Source: Natronosporangium sp035305625
GTDB lineage: Bacteria; Actinomycetota; Actinomycetes; Mycobacteriales; Micromonosporaceae
NCBI GenBank assembly: GCA_963809545.1
Contig: CAWEKD010000007.1
Location: 682,001-746,000 of the forward strand
Length of the DNA: 64,000 nucleotides
Direction: 5' to 3'
The notes under the pieces were generated by a model. That model did not search any database, was not told where the DNA came from, and worked only from the letters and a program-made list of their open reading frames with translations. Below, piece by piece: positions 1 through 8,018 of the stretch (position 1 is the stretch's first letter; the number at the start of each line of letters is the position of its first letter). Made by a program: the position numbers and the translations under genes.

Positions 1-786
1 GACCTGCAGGAACACCGACACCAGCAGCTGCCCGTCCCGCTGGTCGAACTGCACCGGTTGGGCCAGCCGATACCCCGGTACGTACTGCTGGACCGTGGCC
101 ACCATCTCCGTCACCGAGGCGCGGATCGCCTCCTGGTCGGCGGCGAGGTCCGGGCACAGACAGTAGACGGTGTTCCGCATCAGCAGCGGTGGCTCCGCCG
201 GATTCAAGACGATGATCGCCTTGCCCCGGGCGGCGCCGCCTACCAGCTCGATCGCGCGGGCGGTGGTCTCGGTGAATTCGTCGATGTTGGCCCGGGTGCC
301 GGGACCGGCCGACTTCGAGGCGATCGAGGCCACGATCTCGCCGTACGCCACCGGGGTCACCCGGGCGACCGCGGCCACGATCGGCACCGTGGCCTGCCCG
401 CCGCAGGTCACCATGTTCAGGTTCGGTGCCCCCAGGTGCTCATCCAGGTTCACCGGTGGCACCACGTACGGCCCGAGCGCGGCCGGTGTCAGATCGATCA
501 CGGTCCGGCCGTGCCGGCGCAGCACCTCGTCGTGGTAGCGGTGGGCGCCGGCGGAGGTGGCGTCGAACACCAGCTGCACGTCCGCGAACTCCGGCATCGT
601 CACCAGCCCGTCCACCCCTTTGTCGGTGGTGGCCACCCCCATCCGCCGGGCCCGCGCCAGCCCGTCGGAGGCGGGGTCGATCCCCGCCATGGCCACCATC
701 CGGAGGGAGGAGGACAGCCGCATCACTTTGATCATCAGGTCGGTGCCGATGTTGCCCGACCCGAGCACCGCCACACCCGTACTCAC
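1..786 (-). CDS. mhpF: Acetaldehyde dehydrogenase (acylating), C-terminus cut by window edge
   Basis: Converts acetaldehyde plus CoA and NAD+ to acetyl-CoA, the last step of catechol-type meta-cleavage; it normally works in a channelling complex with 4-hydroxy-2-oxovalerate aldolase. The N-terminal Rossmann motif GSGNIG is at residues 9-14 and the catalytic cysteine lies in NMVTCGGQ at about residue 128, both typical of the MhpF/DmpF family. 262 codons are visible out of about 300 usual for the family. The GTG start overlaps the stop of the preceding hydratase gene (GTGA), so it is the last gene in the window of the tryptophan catabolic operon. The aldolase is expected just left of position 1 (inference). 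Confidence 0.93.
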   Translation of the reverse strand, partial: MSTGVAVLGSGNIGTDLMIKVMRLSSSLRMVAMAGIDPASDGLARARRMGVATTDKGVDGLVTMPEFADVQLVFDATSAGAHRYHDEVLRRHGRTVIDLTPAALGPYVVPPVNLDEHLGAPNLNMVTCGGQATVPIVAAVARVTPVAYGEIVASIASKSAGPGTRANIDEFTETTARAIELVGGAARGKAIIVLNPAEPPLLMRNTVYCLCPDLAADQEAIRASVTEMVATVQQYVPGYRLAQPVQFDQRDGQLLVSVFLQV

Positions 787-1665
787 GCCCCACCTGCCTT
801 GCCCTCACCGGCGGCCCTGCCCGGGCCGTCACCTGCGCCACCGTCGAACCGCACCCGCACCGCGCCCAGCCCGCTGATCCGGGCCTCGTACGCCGCGTGC
901 GGCGTGACCGGCACCATCGGACCGAGTGCCCCGGAGAGCACCACGTCCCCGGCCCGCAGCGGGTTACCGGCCTGCGCCAGGGTGCCCGCCAACCACGCCA
1001 GGGCGTGCAGCGGGTTCCCGAGGCAGGCGGCGCCCGCCCCGACCGACACGGGCCGACCGGCGTGCTCCAGCACCATGCCGCACAGTGCGCAGGTCCACCT
1101 CGGACAAGCGGACCGGCCGGGTGCCGAGGACGAACTTTCCGCTGGAGGCGTTGTCGGCCACCGTGTCCACGATAGAAATATCCCAATCCGCGATCCGGGA
1201 ATCGACGATCTCGATCGCCGGCAGCAGATGGTCCACCGCCCGGATCAGGTCGACCGTGGTGGGGTGGGGAAGGTCGAGGTCCGCCCCCAGGACGAACGCC
1301 ACCTCCGCCTCCACCCGGGGTTGCAGCATCTCAGCGAGCGCCACCTGCTCCCCATCCGGTACCGCCATGTCCGCGGTCAGCACCCCGAAATCCGGCTGGT
1401 CCACCCCCAGCTGGCGCTGCACCGCCGGGTTGGTCAGCCCGATCTTCGCTCCTACCAGCCGGCGCCCCTCCGCCAGCCACCGCCGTAGCTGGGCCCGCTG
1501 CACCGCGTACGCGGTGGCCAGGTCCCCGGGTGGCAGCAGCCGCTCCCGCAGTGGGGGGCACGGTCGGCCGGTCTGATACGCCTGCGTCAGCTCGGCCACC
1601 GCCTGGGTGAGCGGATCGGTCGCCGCCTGGGCGGAGAGTTCCTGGGCCAACGGGCCTCCGGTCAT
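783..1665 (-). pseudogene. mhpD: 2-oxopent-4-enoate (2-keto-4-pentenoate) hydratase, one frameshift
   Basis: Fumarylacetoacetate-hydrolase-fold hydratase that hydrates 2-hydroxypenta-2,4-dienoate to 4-hydroxy-2-oxovalerate, the substrate of the aldolase/acetaldehyde dehydrogenase pair. The N-terminal part begins MTGGPLAQEL and carries the family core AIEIVDSRIADWDI and DNASSGKFVLG. The C-terminal part (MVLEHAGRP... through VVLSGALGPMVPV) continues in a different frame. The break lies near 1088-1100, where one extra base (or two missing) separates VDLR from LCGMVLEH. No other damage is seen, so a sequencing error is as likely as a real mutation. The ATG start overlaps the dehydrogenase stop (ATGA) and the stop overlaps the mhpF start (GTGA), indicating translational coupling. 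Confidence 0.88.
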
Positions 1666-3173
1666 GTCAACTCCACGCACACATTCGTCAGTTCGGAGTA
1701 GAAGTCCAGCGAGCGGATGCCGCCCTCGCGGCCGATCCCGGACGCCTTCATCCCGCCGAACGGGGTCCGCAGGTCCCGCAGGAACCAGGTGTTCACCCAC
1801 ACCAGCCCGACCTCCAGCCGGCTGCCGGCCCGGTGCGCGCGGCCCACGTCCCGGGTCCAGACCGTGGCGGCCAGCCCGTAGTCGCTGTCGTTGGCCAGCG
1901 CGCACGCCTCCTCCTCGTCGTCGAACGGGGCGATGTGGCACACCGGCCCGAAGATCTCCTCCCGGTTGGTCCGGGCATCGTTGCCCAGTCCCGGTCAGCA
2001 CGGTCGGCTGGACGTAGGCGCCGCCGTCGCGGTCGTCGCCGAACTCCGGCACCGCCCCGCCGGCGTGCACCGTGGCGCCTTCCCGGCGGGCCAGGTCGTA
2101 GTAGCCGAGCACCTTCTCGCGGTGGGCGGCGGAGATCAGCGGCATGGTGGTGACCGATTCCTCAGTCGGCCAGCCGAACCGCAGCTGGCGGGCGTGGCTC
2201 CGCCAGCCGCTCCACGAACTCGTCGAACACCGGCCGCTGCACGTACAGCCGCTCGGTGCACAGGCACACCTGGCCGCCGTTGGTGAAACTGGACCGGGCC
2301 GAGCCCGCCACCGCCGCGTCCAGGTCGGCGTCGGCGAACACCAGCCCGGCGTTCTTGCCGCCCAGCTCGAACGACACCGCCGTGATCGTGCTCCGCGGCC
2401 GCGCGCATGATGGTGCCGCCGGTGGCCGACTCGCCGGTGAAGGTGATCGCGTCCACGCCGGGGTGGCGAGGTCAGGAACTGCCCGGCCGAGTCCGGCCCG
2501 AACCCGTGCACCAGGTTGAACACCCCGGCCGGTACGCCGGCGGCGGCCATCACCTCGGCCAGCAGCGTGGCCGAGGCCGGGGTCTCCTCCGAAGGCTTGA
2601 CCACCACGGTGTTGCCGCAGGCCAGCGCGGGCGCGACCTTCCAGGTCAGCAGCAGCAGCGGCAGGTTCCACGGCACGATCACCGCCACCACCCCGACCGG
2701 CTTGCGCACCGCGTAGTTCAGCGCCCGACCGCCGCCGGCGGTGACGGTCTGGTGAGCGACTCGGTCGGGAACGAGGCGATCAGGTCGGCGAACGTCCGGA
2801 AGTTGGCCGCTCCCCGGGCCACGTCCAGCGTCCGGGCCTGGGTGATCGGCTTGCCGGTGTCGGCCACCTCCGCGGTGACGAAATCGTCGAACCGGCGCTC
2901 CAGCTCGTCGGCGACCCGGCGGAGCATGGTCGCCCGCTGCTGGTCGCTCAACTGCCCCCACGGGCCGCCCAGGGCGGCCCGGGCCGCCGCCACCGCCGCG
3001 TCCACCGTGGCCGCGTCGGCCTCGGCGACCTCGTACAGCGGTTTACCGGTCACCGGGGAGTGCTTGACGAACCCGGCCGGGGAGTCGACGAACCGACCAT
3101 CGATGAAGTGGCGCAGCCGGTCCGGGGAGCCGGTCGGTTCCCCGCGCATCAGCTGCGGATCCCAGGACGTCAT
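1662..3173 (-). pseudogene. 2-aminomuconic / 2-hydroxymuconic semialdehyde dehydrogenase, five frameshifts
   Basis: NAD-dependent aldehyde dehydrogenase oxidising the ring-cleavage semialdehyde. In this operon the substrate is most likely 2-aminomuconic semialdehyde made from 3-hydroxyanthranilate (inference from neighbours; the DmpC/XylG family also takes the 2-hydroxy analogue). All ALDH hallmarks are present but spread over three frames: VIVPWNLPLL, FTGESATGG, catalytic Glu in FELGGKNAG, catalytic Cys in GGQVCLC and C-terminal TPFGGMKASGIGREGG. Frame changes fall near 2751, 2466, 2389, 2203 and 1996; most are repaired by one base, often in a C or G run. Restored length is about 500 residues, normal for the family. 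The start overlaps the kmo stop (ATGA). Confidence 0.88.
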
Positions 3174-4510
3174 CGCCGCCTCCTCCGCAGCGCCGCCCAG
3201 GCCGCACCCCCGGCCGCGGCCACCGCCGTCAGCCCGGCCGCGGCCAGCCCACCGAACAGCACCAGCTGCTGGATCCGGGCGCGGCGGCGCACCTGTGCGT
3301 ACGGGATGGTGCTGAACGACACCATCTCGTACCGGGACATGTACTTACCGGGGAAGGCGCGCTCGACCGCGTGCTCGATCCGGATCCGGGCTTTGTAGAT
3401 CGGTGAGGCGACCTTGTCCCGCATCTCCACGAAGTTCTCCAGGGCCATGGCCGCGATCGCGTCGGCGTGCTCCCGGCGACGCGCTTCGTACTCCGGCAGG
3501 GCCCGCTGCCAGTCATCGCCGGTGTCGTCCAGGCACCGGTCCAGCTCCAGCACGTCCTCGAACGCGGCGTTGGCGCCCTGGGCGTAGAACGGGACGATCG
3601 CGTGCGCGGCGTCCCCGATCAGCGCCACCTTCCCGTACGCCTGCCATGGACTACAGTAGACCGTCCCCAGCAGGCCGACCGGGTTGTGCTGGTAGTCGTC
3701 GACCAGGTTCGGGATCAGCTCCGGCACGTCCGGGTAGTGGGTGGCGAAGAACCGCTCGATCGCCGCCGGACTGGACAGGGACGCGAAGCTCTGGGAGCCG
3801 CCGGTGGGCCAGAACAGCGTACAGGTGAAGGTTTTGTCCGGGTTCGGCAGAGCGATCATCATCGAGTCGCCGCGCGGCCAGATGTGCAGCGCGCCCGGGT
3901 CCATCGCGAACTCCCCGTTGCGGGGCGGCATGGTGAGCTCTTTGTACCCGTAGTCCAGAAAGTCCAGCCGCTCGGTCAGCAGGTCGTGCGCGAGCAACTG
4001 CCCCCGGACCGCCGACCCCGCTCCGTCCGCACCCAGCACCACCGGGGCCACCACGGTGATCTCCGCGTCCCCGACCTGGAACCGCATCTCCCCGGTGGCG
4101 GGGTCCAGCCCGATCAGCCGGTGCCCGAAGTGCACCTTGACCCCCGCGGCCTCGGCCGCGTTCAACAGCACGTTGTTGAGCGGTCCCCGCCCGATGGAGT
4201 TGATGGCCCGCTGGCCGTCGGCGCTGTAAGGCTGCAACTCCAACGGGCCGTCCACCGGGTGGATCATCCGCCCGCGCATCGGCAGGGCGTCGGCCAGCAC
4301 CGGCTCGACCAGGTCGACCTTCCGCAGCGCCGTCAGACCCCGCTCCGACAAGGCCAAGTTGATCGACCGACCTCGCTCCGGTGTGCCCTGGCGCGGGTCG
4401 GGCCGTCGTTCGTAGAGGGTTACCTGGTAGCCCCGCCGGGCCAGGTAGCAGGCCAACAAGCAGCCGGCCAAACCGGCCCCGACCACGGCAACCGAGTTGT
4501 CGCTGCTCAT
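3170..4510 (-). CDS. kmo: Kynurenine 3-monooxygenase
   Basis: FAD-dependent hydroxylase converting L-kynurenine to 3-hydroxykynurenine with NADPH and O2. The 446-residue protein has the FAD-binding motif VVGAGLAGCLLA at residues 8-19, ERGRSINLALSERG, and the second FAD motif GDAAHAIVPFYAQGANAAFED, all typical of KMO. The C-terminus is unusual for a bacterial enzyme: about 25 hydrophobic, Ala/Gly/Leu-rich residues ending in five arginines, which looks like a tail-anchor segment. The ATG at 4510 was chosen because it overlaps the kynureninase stop (ATGA) and sits directly before the Rossmann motif; the open frame upstream of it is read-through. Confidence 0.95.
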   Translation of the reverse strand: MSSDNSVAVVGAGLAGCLLACYLARRGYQVTLYERRPDPRQGTPERGRSINLALSERGLTALRKVDLVEPVLADALPMRGRMIHPVDGPLELQPYSADGQRAINSIGRGPLNNVLLNAAEAAGVKVHFGHRLIGLDPATGEMRFQVGDAEITVVAPVVLGADGAGSAVRGQLLAHDLLTERLDFLDYGYKELTMPPRNGEFAMDPGALHIWPRGDSMMIALPNPDKTFTCTLFWPTGGSQSFASLSSPAAIERFFATHYPDVPELIPNLVDDYQHNPVGLLGTVYCSPWQAYGKVALIGDAAHAIVPFYAQGANAAFEDVLELDRCLDDTGDDWQRALPEYEARRREHADAIAAMALENFVEMRDKVASPIYKARIRIEHAVERAFPGKYMSRYEMVSFSTIPYAQVRRRARIQQLVLFGGLAAAGLTAVAAAGGAAWAALRRRRR

Positions 4511-5775
4511 GCTCCCCACCCTAGGTCGGCGAGCGCGGTCGCGGCCCGCCAGCAATCGTGGTACGAGACGTACAGCGGCGCGGGCGCCAACCGGAGGATG
4601 TCCGGGTGGCGCGCATCCGCCACCACGCCGTACTCCTGCCACAGCCGCTGGACCAACCCGTTGGCGTCCTGGACCCGCAACGACAGTTGGGCGCCTCGCC
4701 GGTCCGGCTCCCGCGGGGTGACGATGGTGGCACCGATGGCGTCCAGTAGCTGCTCGAGGTATCCGGTCAGCCGGATGCTGCGCGCCCGCAGCGTCTCCAT
4801 CCCGACCTTGTCGAAGATCCGCAGGGAGGTCCGCACCGGACCCATGGAGAAGATCGGCGGGTTGGAGATCTGCCAGGCATCGGCCGAGGCCGGCGGCCGG
4901 GACACCGGCGCCATCTCGAACCGGGTCTCCGGCTCGGTACTCCACCAGCCCTCGAACCGCGGCAGGTGGGGATCGTCCACGTGTCGTTCGTGGACGAACA
5001 CCCCGGACAGCGCCCCTGGCCCGGAGTTGAGGTACTTGTAGGAGCACCAGGCGGCGAAGTCCACTCCCCAGTCATGCAGCCGCAGCGGCACGTTCCCGGC
5101 GGCGTGCGCGAGATCCCACCCCACCACCGCCCCGGCCGCGCGGCCGGCCGCGGTGATGGCGGGGATGTCCAGCAGCTCGCCGGTCAGGTAGTTCACGCCG
5201 CCCAGCAGCACCAGCGCCACCCGGCTCCCTTCCCGGCGCAGGTAGTCCACCACGTCCTCGGTCCGCAGCACGTCCTCCCCGGGGCGGGGGGCCAGCCGCA
5301 CCACGGTGGTGTCCGGGTCGAGCCCGTGGAACCGGGCCTGGCTGCGCACCGCGTAGCTGTCGGAGGAGAACGCGTGGTCCTCGATCACGATCCGGGTCCG
5401 TTCCCCCGCCGGCCGGTAGAACGAGACCATCAGCAGATGCAGATTGACCGTCAGCGAATTCATCACCACGGTCTCGTGCGGCAGCGCCCCCACCAGCCGG
5501 GCCGCCGGCTCGGTGAGCAGCCGGTGGTAGGGCAGCCAGGGGCGCTCCCCGGTGGTGTGCCCCGCCACCCCCAACCGCGCCCAGGCTTCCAGGTCCGCCA
5601 GCAGCTCCGGCTGGGTGTCCTTCGGCGGCAGCCCCAGTGAGTTGCCGGCCAGATAGGCCGCCTCGGGGTACCGACCTCCCTCCGCGGGAGGAATGTGGAA
5701 CCAGTCGCGCCAGCTCGGGTCGGCCTCGTCCCGTCGCCGGGCCTCCGCCTCAGTCATGTCCACCACGTCCGCCAC
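4507..5775 (-). CDS. kynU: Kynureninase
   Basis: PLP-dependent hydrolase cleaving 3-hydroxykynurenine (or kynurenine) to 3-hydroxyanthranilate (or anthranilate) plus L-alanine. The 422-residue protein matches the family length. It contains YLAGNSLGLPP near the N-terminus, the aspartate motif GWDLAHAAGN and the Schiff-base lysine in WCSYKYLNSGPG, plus the ISNPPIF segment near the active site. The gene starts directly before the dioxygenase stop and ends overlapping the kmo start, so it is the second gene of the operon. With kmo present, the physiological substrate is probably 3-hydroxykynurenine (inference). Confidence 0.97.
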   Translation of the reverse strand: MADVVDMTEAEARRRDEADPSWRDWFHIPPAEGGRYPEAAYLAGNSLGLPPKDTQPELLADLEAWARLGVAGHTTGERPWLPYHRLLTEPAARLVGALPHETVVMNSLTVNLHLLMVSFYRPAGERTRIVIEDHAFSSDSYAVRSQARFHGLDPDTTVVRLAPRPGEDVLRTEDVVDYLRREGSRVALVLLGGVNYLTGELLDIPAITAAGRAAGAVVGWDLAHAAGNVPLRLHDWGVDFAAWCSYKYLNSGPGALSGVFVHERHVDDPHLPRFEGWWSTEPETRFEMAPVSRPPASADAWQISNPPIFSMGPVRTSLRIFDKVGMETLRARSIRLTGYLEQLLDAIGATIVTPREPDRRGAQLSLRVQDANGLVQRLWQEYGVVADARHPDILRLAPAPLYVSYHDCWRAATALADLGWGA

Positions 5776-6642
5776 CTACATCTCCGTCCGCGCAGTCCAC
5801 AGTTCTGGGAACACGGTCCGGGCCAGACTGCGCTCCAGCCAGCTGATCCCGGACGAACCGGCCGTGCCGGTCTTGGCCCCCATGCTGCGACGCACCGCCA
5901 TCAGGTGCCGTTCCCGCCACACATGGAACCGGTCGGCGATGTCGGTCAACGCTTCGCCGACCAGGCGCAGGTGGTTACCGGCGGAGTCGTCCCGGTAGAC
6001 CTCCACCCAGGCCCGCTCCACCGCCGGGTGCGGCTGGTGCTCCTGCGAGAAGTCCCGCTCCAGCAGGTCGGCCGGCAGGTCGTGTCCGTGCCGCGCCAAC
6101 GCCGCGATGACCTCGTCGTACACGCTGCGACGGTGCAGCTCCGCCATCAGCTTCTGGTACAGCTCCGGCTGCCGCCGGAACGGCTTGATCAGAGACGGGT
6201 TGCGGAACCCGAGCGCCAGCTCCAGGTGGCGGTACATCGCCGACTGGAACCCGGAGGCCTCCCCCAGCACCCCCCGGAACCGGTTGAAGTCGGTGGGGGT
6301 CATCCAGCTCAGCCCCTGCCAGGCCGCGTTCAACCCGTCCAAGTGCAGACTGGCCCGCCGCAGCGGCGCCAACGCCCCCCACAGGTCGTCATCGGCCAAT
6401 CGCCGTTGCCCCTGCCGCAACTCGTAATGGATCAGTCCGAAGTACAGCTCCATCACCTGGGTGATGACCAGGAAGGACATTTCCCCCGGGTCGTTACTGA
6501 GCGGGCGCTGGAGGGTGTGCAGGGTGCTGGCCCGGACGTACTCGTCGTACGGCACCGGCCGGTCATATTCGACCTTGGGTGCTTGTGCCAGGGACGCGTG
6601 TTCCGACGCGACTTCGGCCGTCTCGAGACCTGTGTGGGTCAT
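5776..6642 (-). CDS. kynA: Tryptophan 2,3-dioxygenase
   Basis: Haem enzyme that opens the indole ring of L-tryptophan to N-formyl-L-kynurenine, first and usually rate-limiting step of the pathway. The 288-residue protein has the family signatures FLVITQVMELYFGLI, QSAMYRHLELALGFRN, and the haem-ligand histidine region RFHVWRERHL. A clear Shine-Dalgarno run (GGGGAGGGG) lies about 7 bases before the ATG. It is the first gene of the minus-strand operon and is divergent from an Lrp/AsnC regulator across a 157-bp intergenic region. No formamidase lies in this operon; the nearest candidate is the hydrolase at 8019-9149. Confidence 0.97.
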   Translation of the reverse strand: MTHTGLETAEVASEHASLAQAPKVEYDRPVPYDEYVRASTLHTLQRPLSNDPGEMSFLVITQVMELYFGLIHYELRQGQRRLADDDLWGALAPLRRASLHLDGLNAAWQGLSWMTPTDFNRFRGVLGEASGFQSAMYRHLELALGFRNPSLIKPFRRQPELYQKLMAELHRRSVYDEVIAALARHGHDLPADLLERDFSQEHQPHPAVERAWVEVYRDDSAGNHLRLVGEALTDIADRFHVWRERHLMAVRRSMGAKTGTAGSSGISWLERSLARTVFPELWTARTEM

Positions 6643-6799
6643 CGTGATCCCCTCCCCGGTGCGACGGATCTATCGCTCGCCTGGTCATGATGCCCCCGCG
6701 CCGGGGCGGGGCGGAATGCATGATCAACGGTCAGGTAGGCTTACCGCTTACGGACCCATAAGAGATATCCGGATCACGGTTTAGGAACTGAAATCGTTG
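6643..6799. promoter_or_regulatory. Divergent control region kynA / Lrp regulator
   Basis: This 157-bp gap separates the divergently transcribed kyn operon and the Lrp/AsnC gene and must hold both promoters. It is more AT-rich than its surroundings, includes the dyad TGCATGATCA near 6718-6727 and the short inverted repeat GGTA-GGCT-TACC near 6734-6745, possible regulator sites. No promoter hexamer is clear enough to assign. Confidence 0.5.
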
Positions 6800-7261
6800 A
6801 TGGATGAGACCGACTGGGCGCTGCTGCGAGAGCTGCAAGCCGACGCCCGCCTGTCCTACAGCGAGCTGTCCCGCCGGGTGCACCTGTCACCGCCGGCGGT
6901 GGCGGAACGGGTCCGGCGCCTGGAGCAGACCGGCGTGATCAGCGGCTACCACGCGCACGTGGACCTGACCCGGGCCGGCTGGCACCTGCTCGCCATCATC
7001 CGGATGTCCTGCTACGGGCCGCGGTGTGTGCTGCGGGACCCGGCGGTGGCGCAGTGGCCGGAGGTCCGGGAGATCCATCGGATCACCGGGGACGCGTGCA
7101 GCGTCCTGAAGGTGGCCGCGGCGTCGATCGACGCGTTCGAAGATCTGATCGACCGACTGGCCCCGTACGGCCGACCGTCCAGCACTATGGTGTTGTCCAC
7201 TCCTTTGGGCTGGCGCCCGGTTGAGCCCGCACCGGGTTTCGATAGCATCGAACACGATTGA
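6800..7261 (+). CDS. Lrp/AsnC family transcriptional regulator
   Basis: Amino-acid-responsive DNA-binding protein. About 153 residues, with the AsnC-type winged helix-turn-helix at the N-terminus (LLRELQADARLSYSELSRRV, SPPAVAERVRRLEQTGVI) and a C-terminal RAM ligand-binding domain (VREIHRITGDACSVLKVAAA). The ATG at 6800 directly follows an in-frame TTG at 6797; ATG is preferred because it fits the usual MDETD-type start. It is divergent from kynA and very probably controls the tryptophan operon in response to tryptophan or kynurenine (inference from position). Its 3' end precedes the next regulator by only 37 bases, so the two may be co-transcribed. Confidence 0.92.
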   Translation: MDETDWALLRELQADARLSYSELSRRVHLSPPAVAERVRRLEQTGVISGYHAHVDLTRAGWHLLAIIRMSCYGPRCVLRDPAVAQWPEVREIHRITGDACSVLKVAAASIDAFEDLIDRLAPYGRPSSTMVLSTPLGWRPVEPAPGFDSIEHD

Positions 7262-7298
7262 GGCCGGACCCGCCGGCCGGATCGAGGAGGTGGACCAG

Positions 7299-7964
7299 GT
7301 GGCCGAGCCGCAGTCCGAGTCGCTGCCCGAGACGCAGCCCGGAGCGGCTGATTCAGCCAGTCAGAAAACGTCCGCCAGCGCTTCCCGGCCTGAGCTGGTC
7401 GGGGCGCGGATGCGCCAATTCCGTAAGGAGCAGGGGCTGACCCTCCGCGAGCTGGCCGCCCGATCCGGACTCTCCATCGGCTTCCTGTCCCAGGTCGAGC
7501 GAGGCATCTCCGCGATCGGGCTGACCGCCCTGGGTAGTGTGGCCACCGCGCTCGGCCGCAGCCTGGCGGAGTTCTTCAACGGGGACGAGGCCCCGGCGGG
7601 GGCGACCGAGGGCGCCGCGGAACCGGTCCACTTCACCATCACCCGCCGGCAAACCCCCGCCACCCAGTACATCTCCGGCCAGCAGACCTACCGGCTGCTG
7701 TCGGACCGGGGCCCCAACCTGGTGCTGGAACCGATGCTGGTGTACATCGCTCCCGGTGGCCAGAAGGAGCAGGCGTACGGCCACCCCGGGGAGGAGTTCG
7801 CGTACGTGCTGGAGGGGGAGCTGCTGTACGAAGTCCAGGGAGTGGAGCACCGGCTCTACCCCGGTGACAGCGTGCATCTGCGCTCCACCGTGCCGCACCG
7901 GATCTACAACGACACCGACCGGGTGACCACAGTGGTCTCCGTGGTCACCCCCCGGCTGTACTGA
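7299..7964 (+). CDS. XRE-family regulator with C-terminal cupin domain
   Basis: 221-residue regulator. Residues about 35-90 form an HTH_3 domain (LVGARMRQFRKEQGLTLREL, SGLSIGFLSQVERG); the second half is a cupin_2 sensor (YGHPGEEFAYVLEGELLYEV, YPGDSVHLRSTVPHRIYN). Members of this fusion family commonly repress genes for uptake or breakdown of amino acids, amines or similar small molecules. The GTG at 7299 was chosen over the upstream in-frame ATG at 7221 because a strong GAGGAGG lies 8 bases before it, and the longer version would overlap the Lrp gene. It faces the long catabolic operon ending at 8019 and could regulate it or the kyn genes (inference). Confidence 0.9.
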   Translation: MAEPQSESLPETQPGAADSASQKTSASASRPELVGARMRQFRKEQGLTLRELAARSGLSIGFLSQVERGISAIGLTALGSVATALGRSLAEFFNGDEAPAGATEGAAEPVHFTITRRQTPATQYISGQQTYRLLSDRGPNLVLEPMLVYIAPGGQKEQAYGHPGEEFAYVLEGELLYEVQGVEHRLYPGDSVHLRSTVPHRIYNDTDRVTTVVSVVTPRLY

Positions 7965-7987
7965 CCGCGTCGGTCGTCCTCACCCGC

Positions 7988-8013
7988 CCCGGCCCGGGCG
8001 GCCCCGGGCCGGG
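7988..8013. terminator. GC hairpin between convergent genes
   Basis: An 11-bp perfect stem (CCCGGCCCGGG / CCCGGGCCGGG) with a 4-base loop, between the XRE-cupin gene and the end of the hydrolase operon. It would serve both strands. Confidence 0.7.
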
Positions 8014-8018
8014 CTTGT

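Noticed and set aside
3467..5041. Long plus-strand open frame over kmo and kynU
   Set aside because: Antisense shadow of high-GC genes: repetitive His/Arg/Gln/Pro composition and no recognisable domain, whereas the minus strand encodes well-conserved enzymes.
7221..7298. Upstream start for the XRE-cupin gene
   Set aside because: It overlaps the Lrp gene and lacks a ribosome-binding site, while the GTG at 7299 has a strong one.
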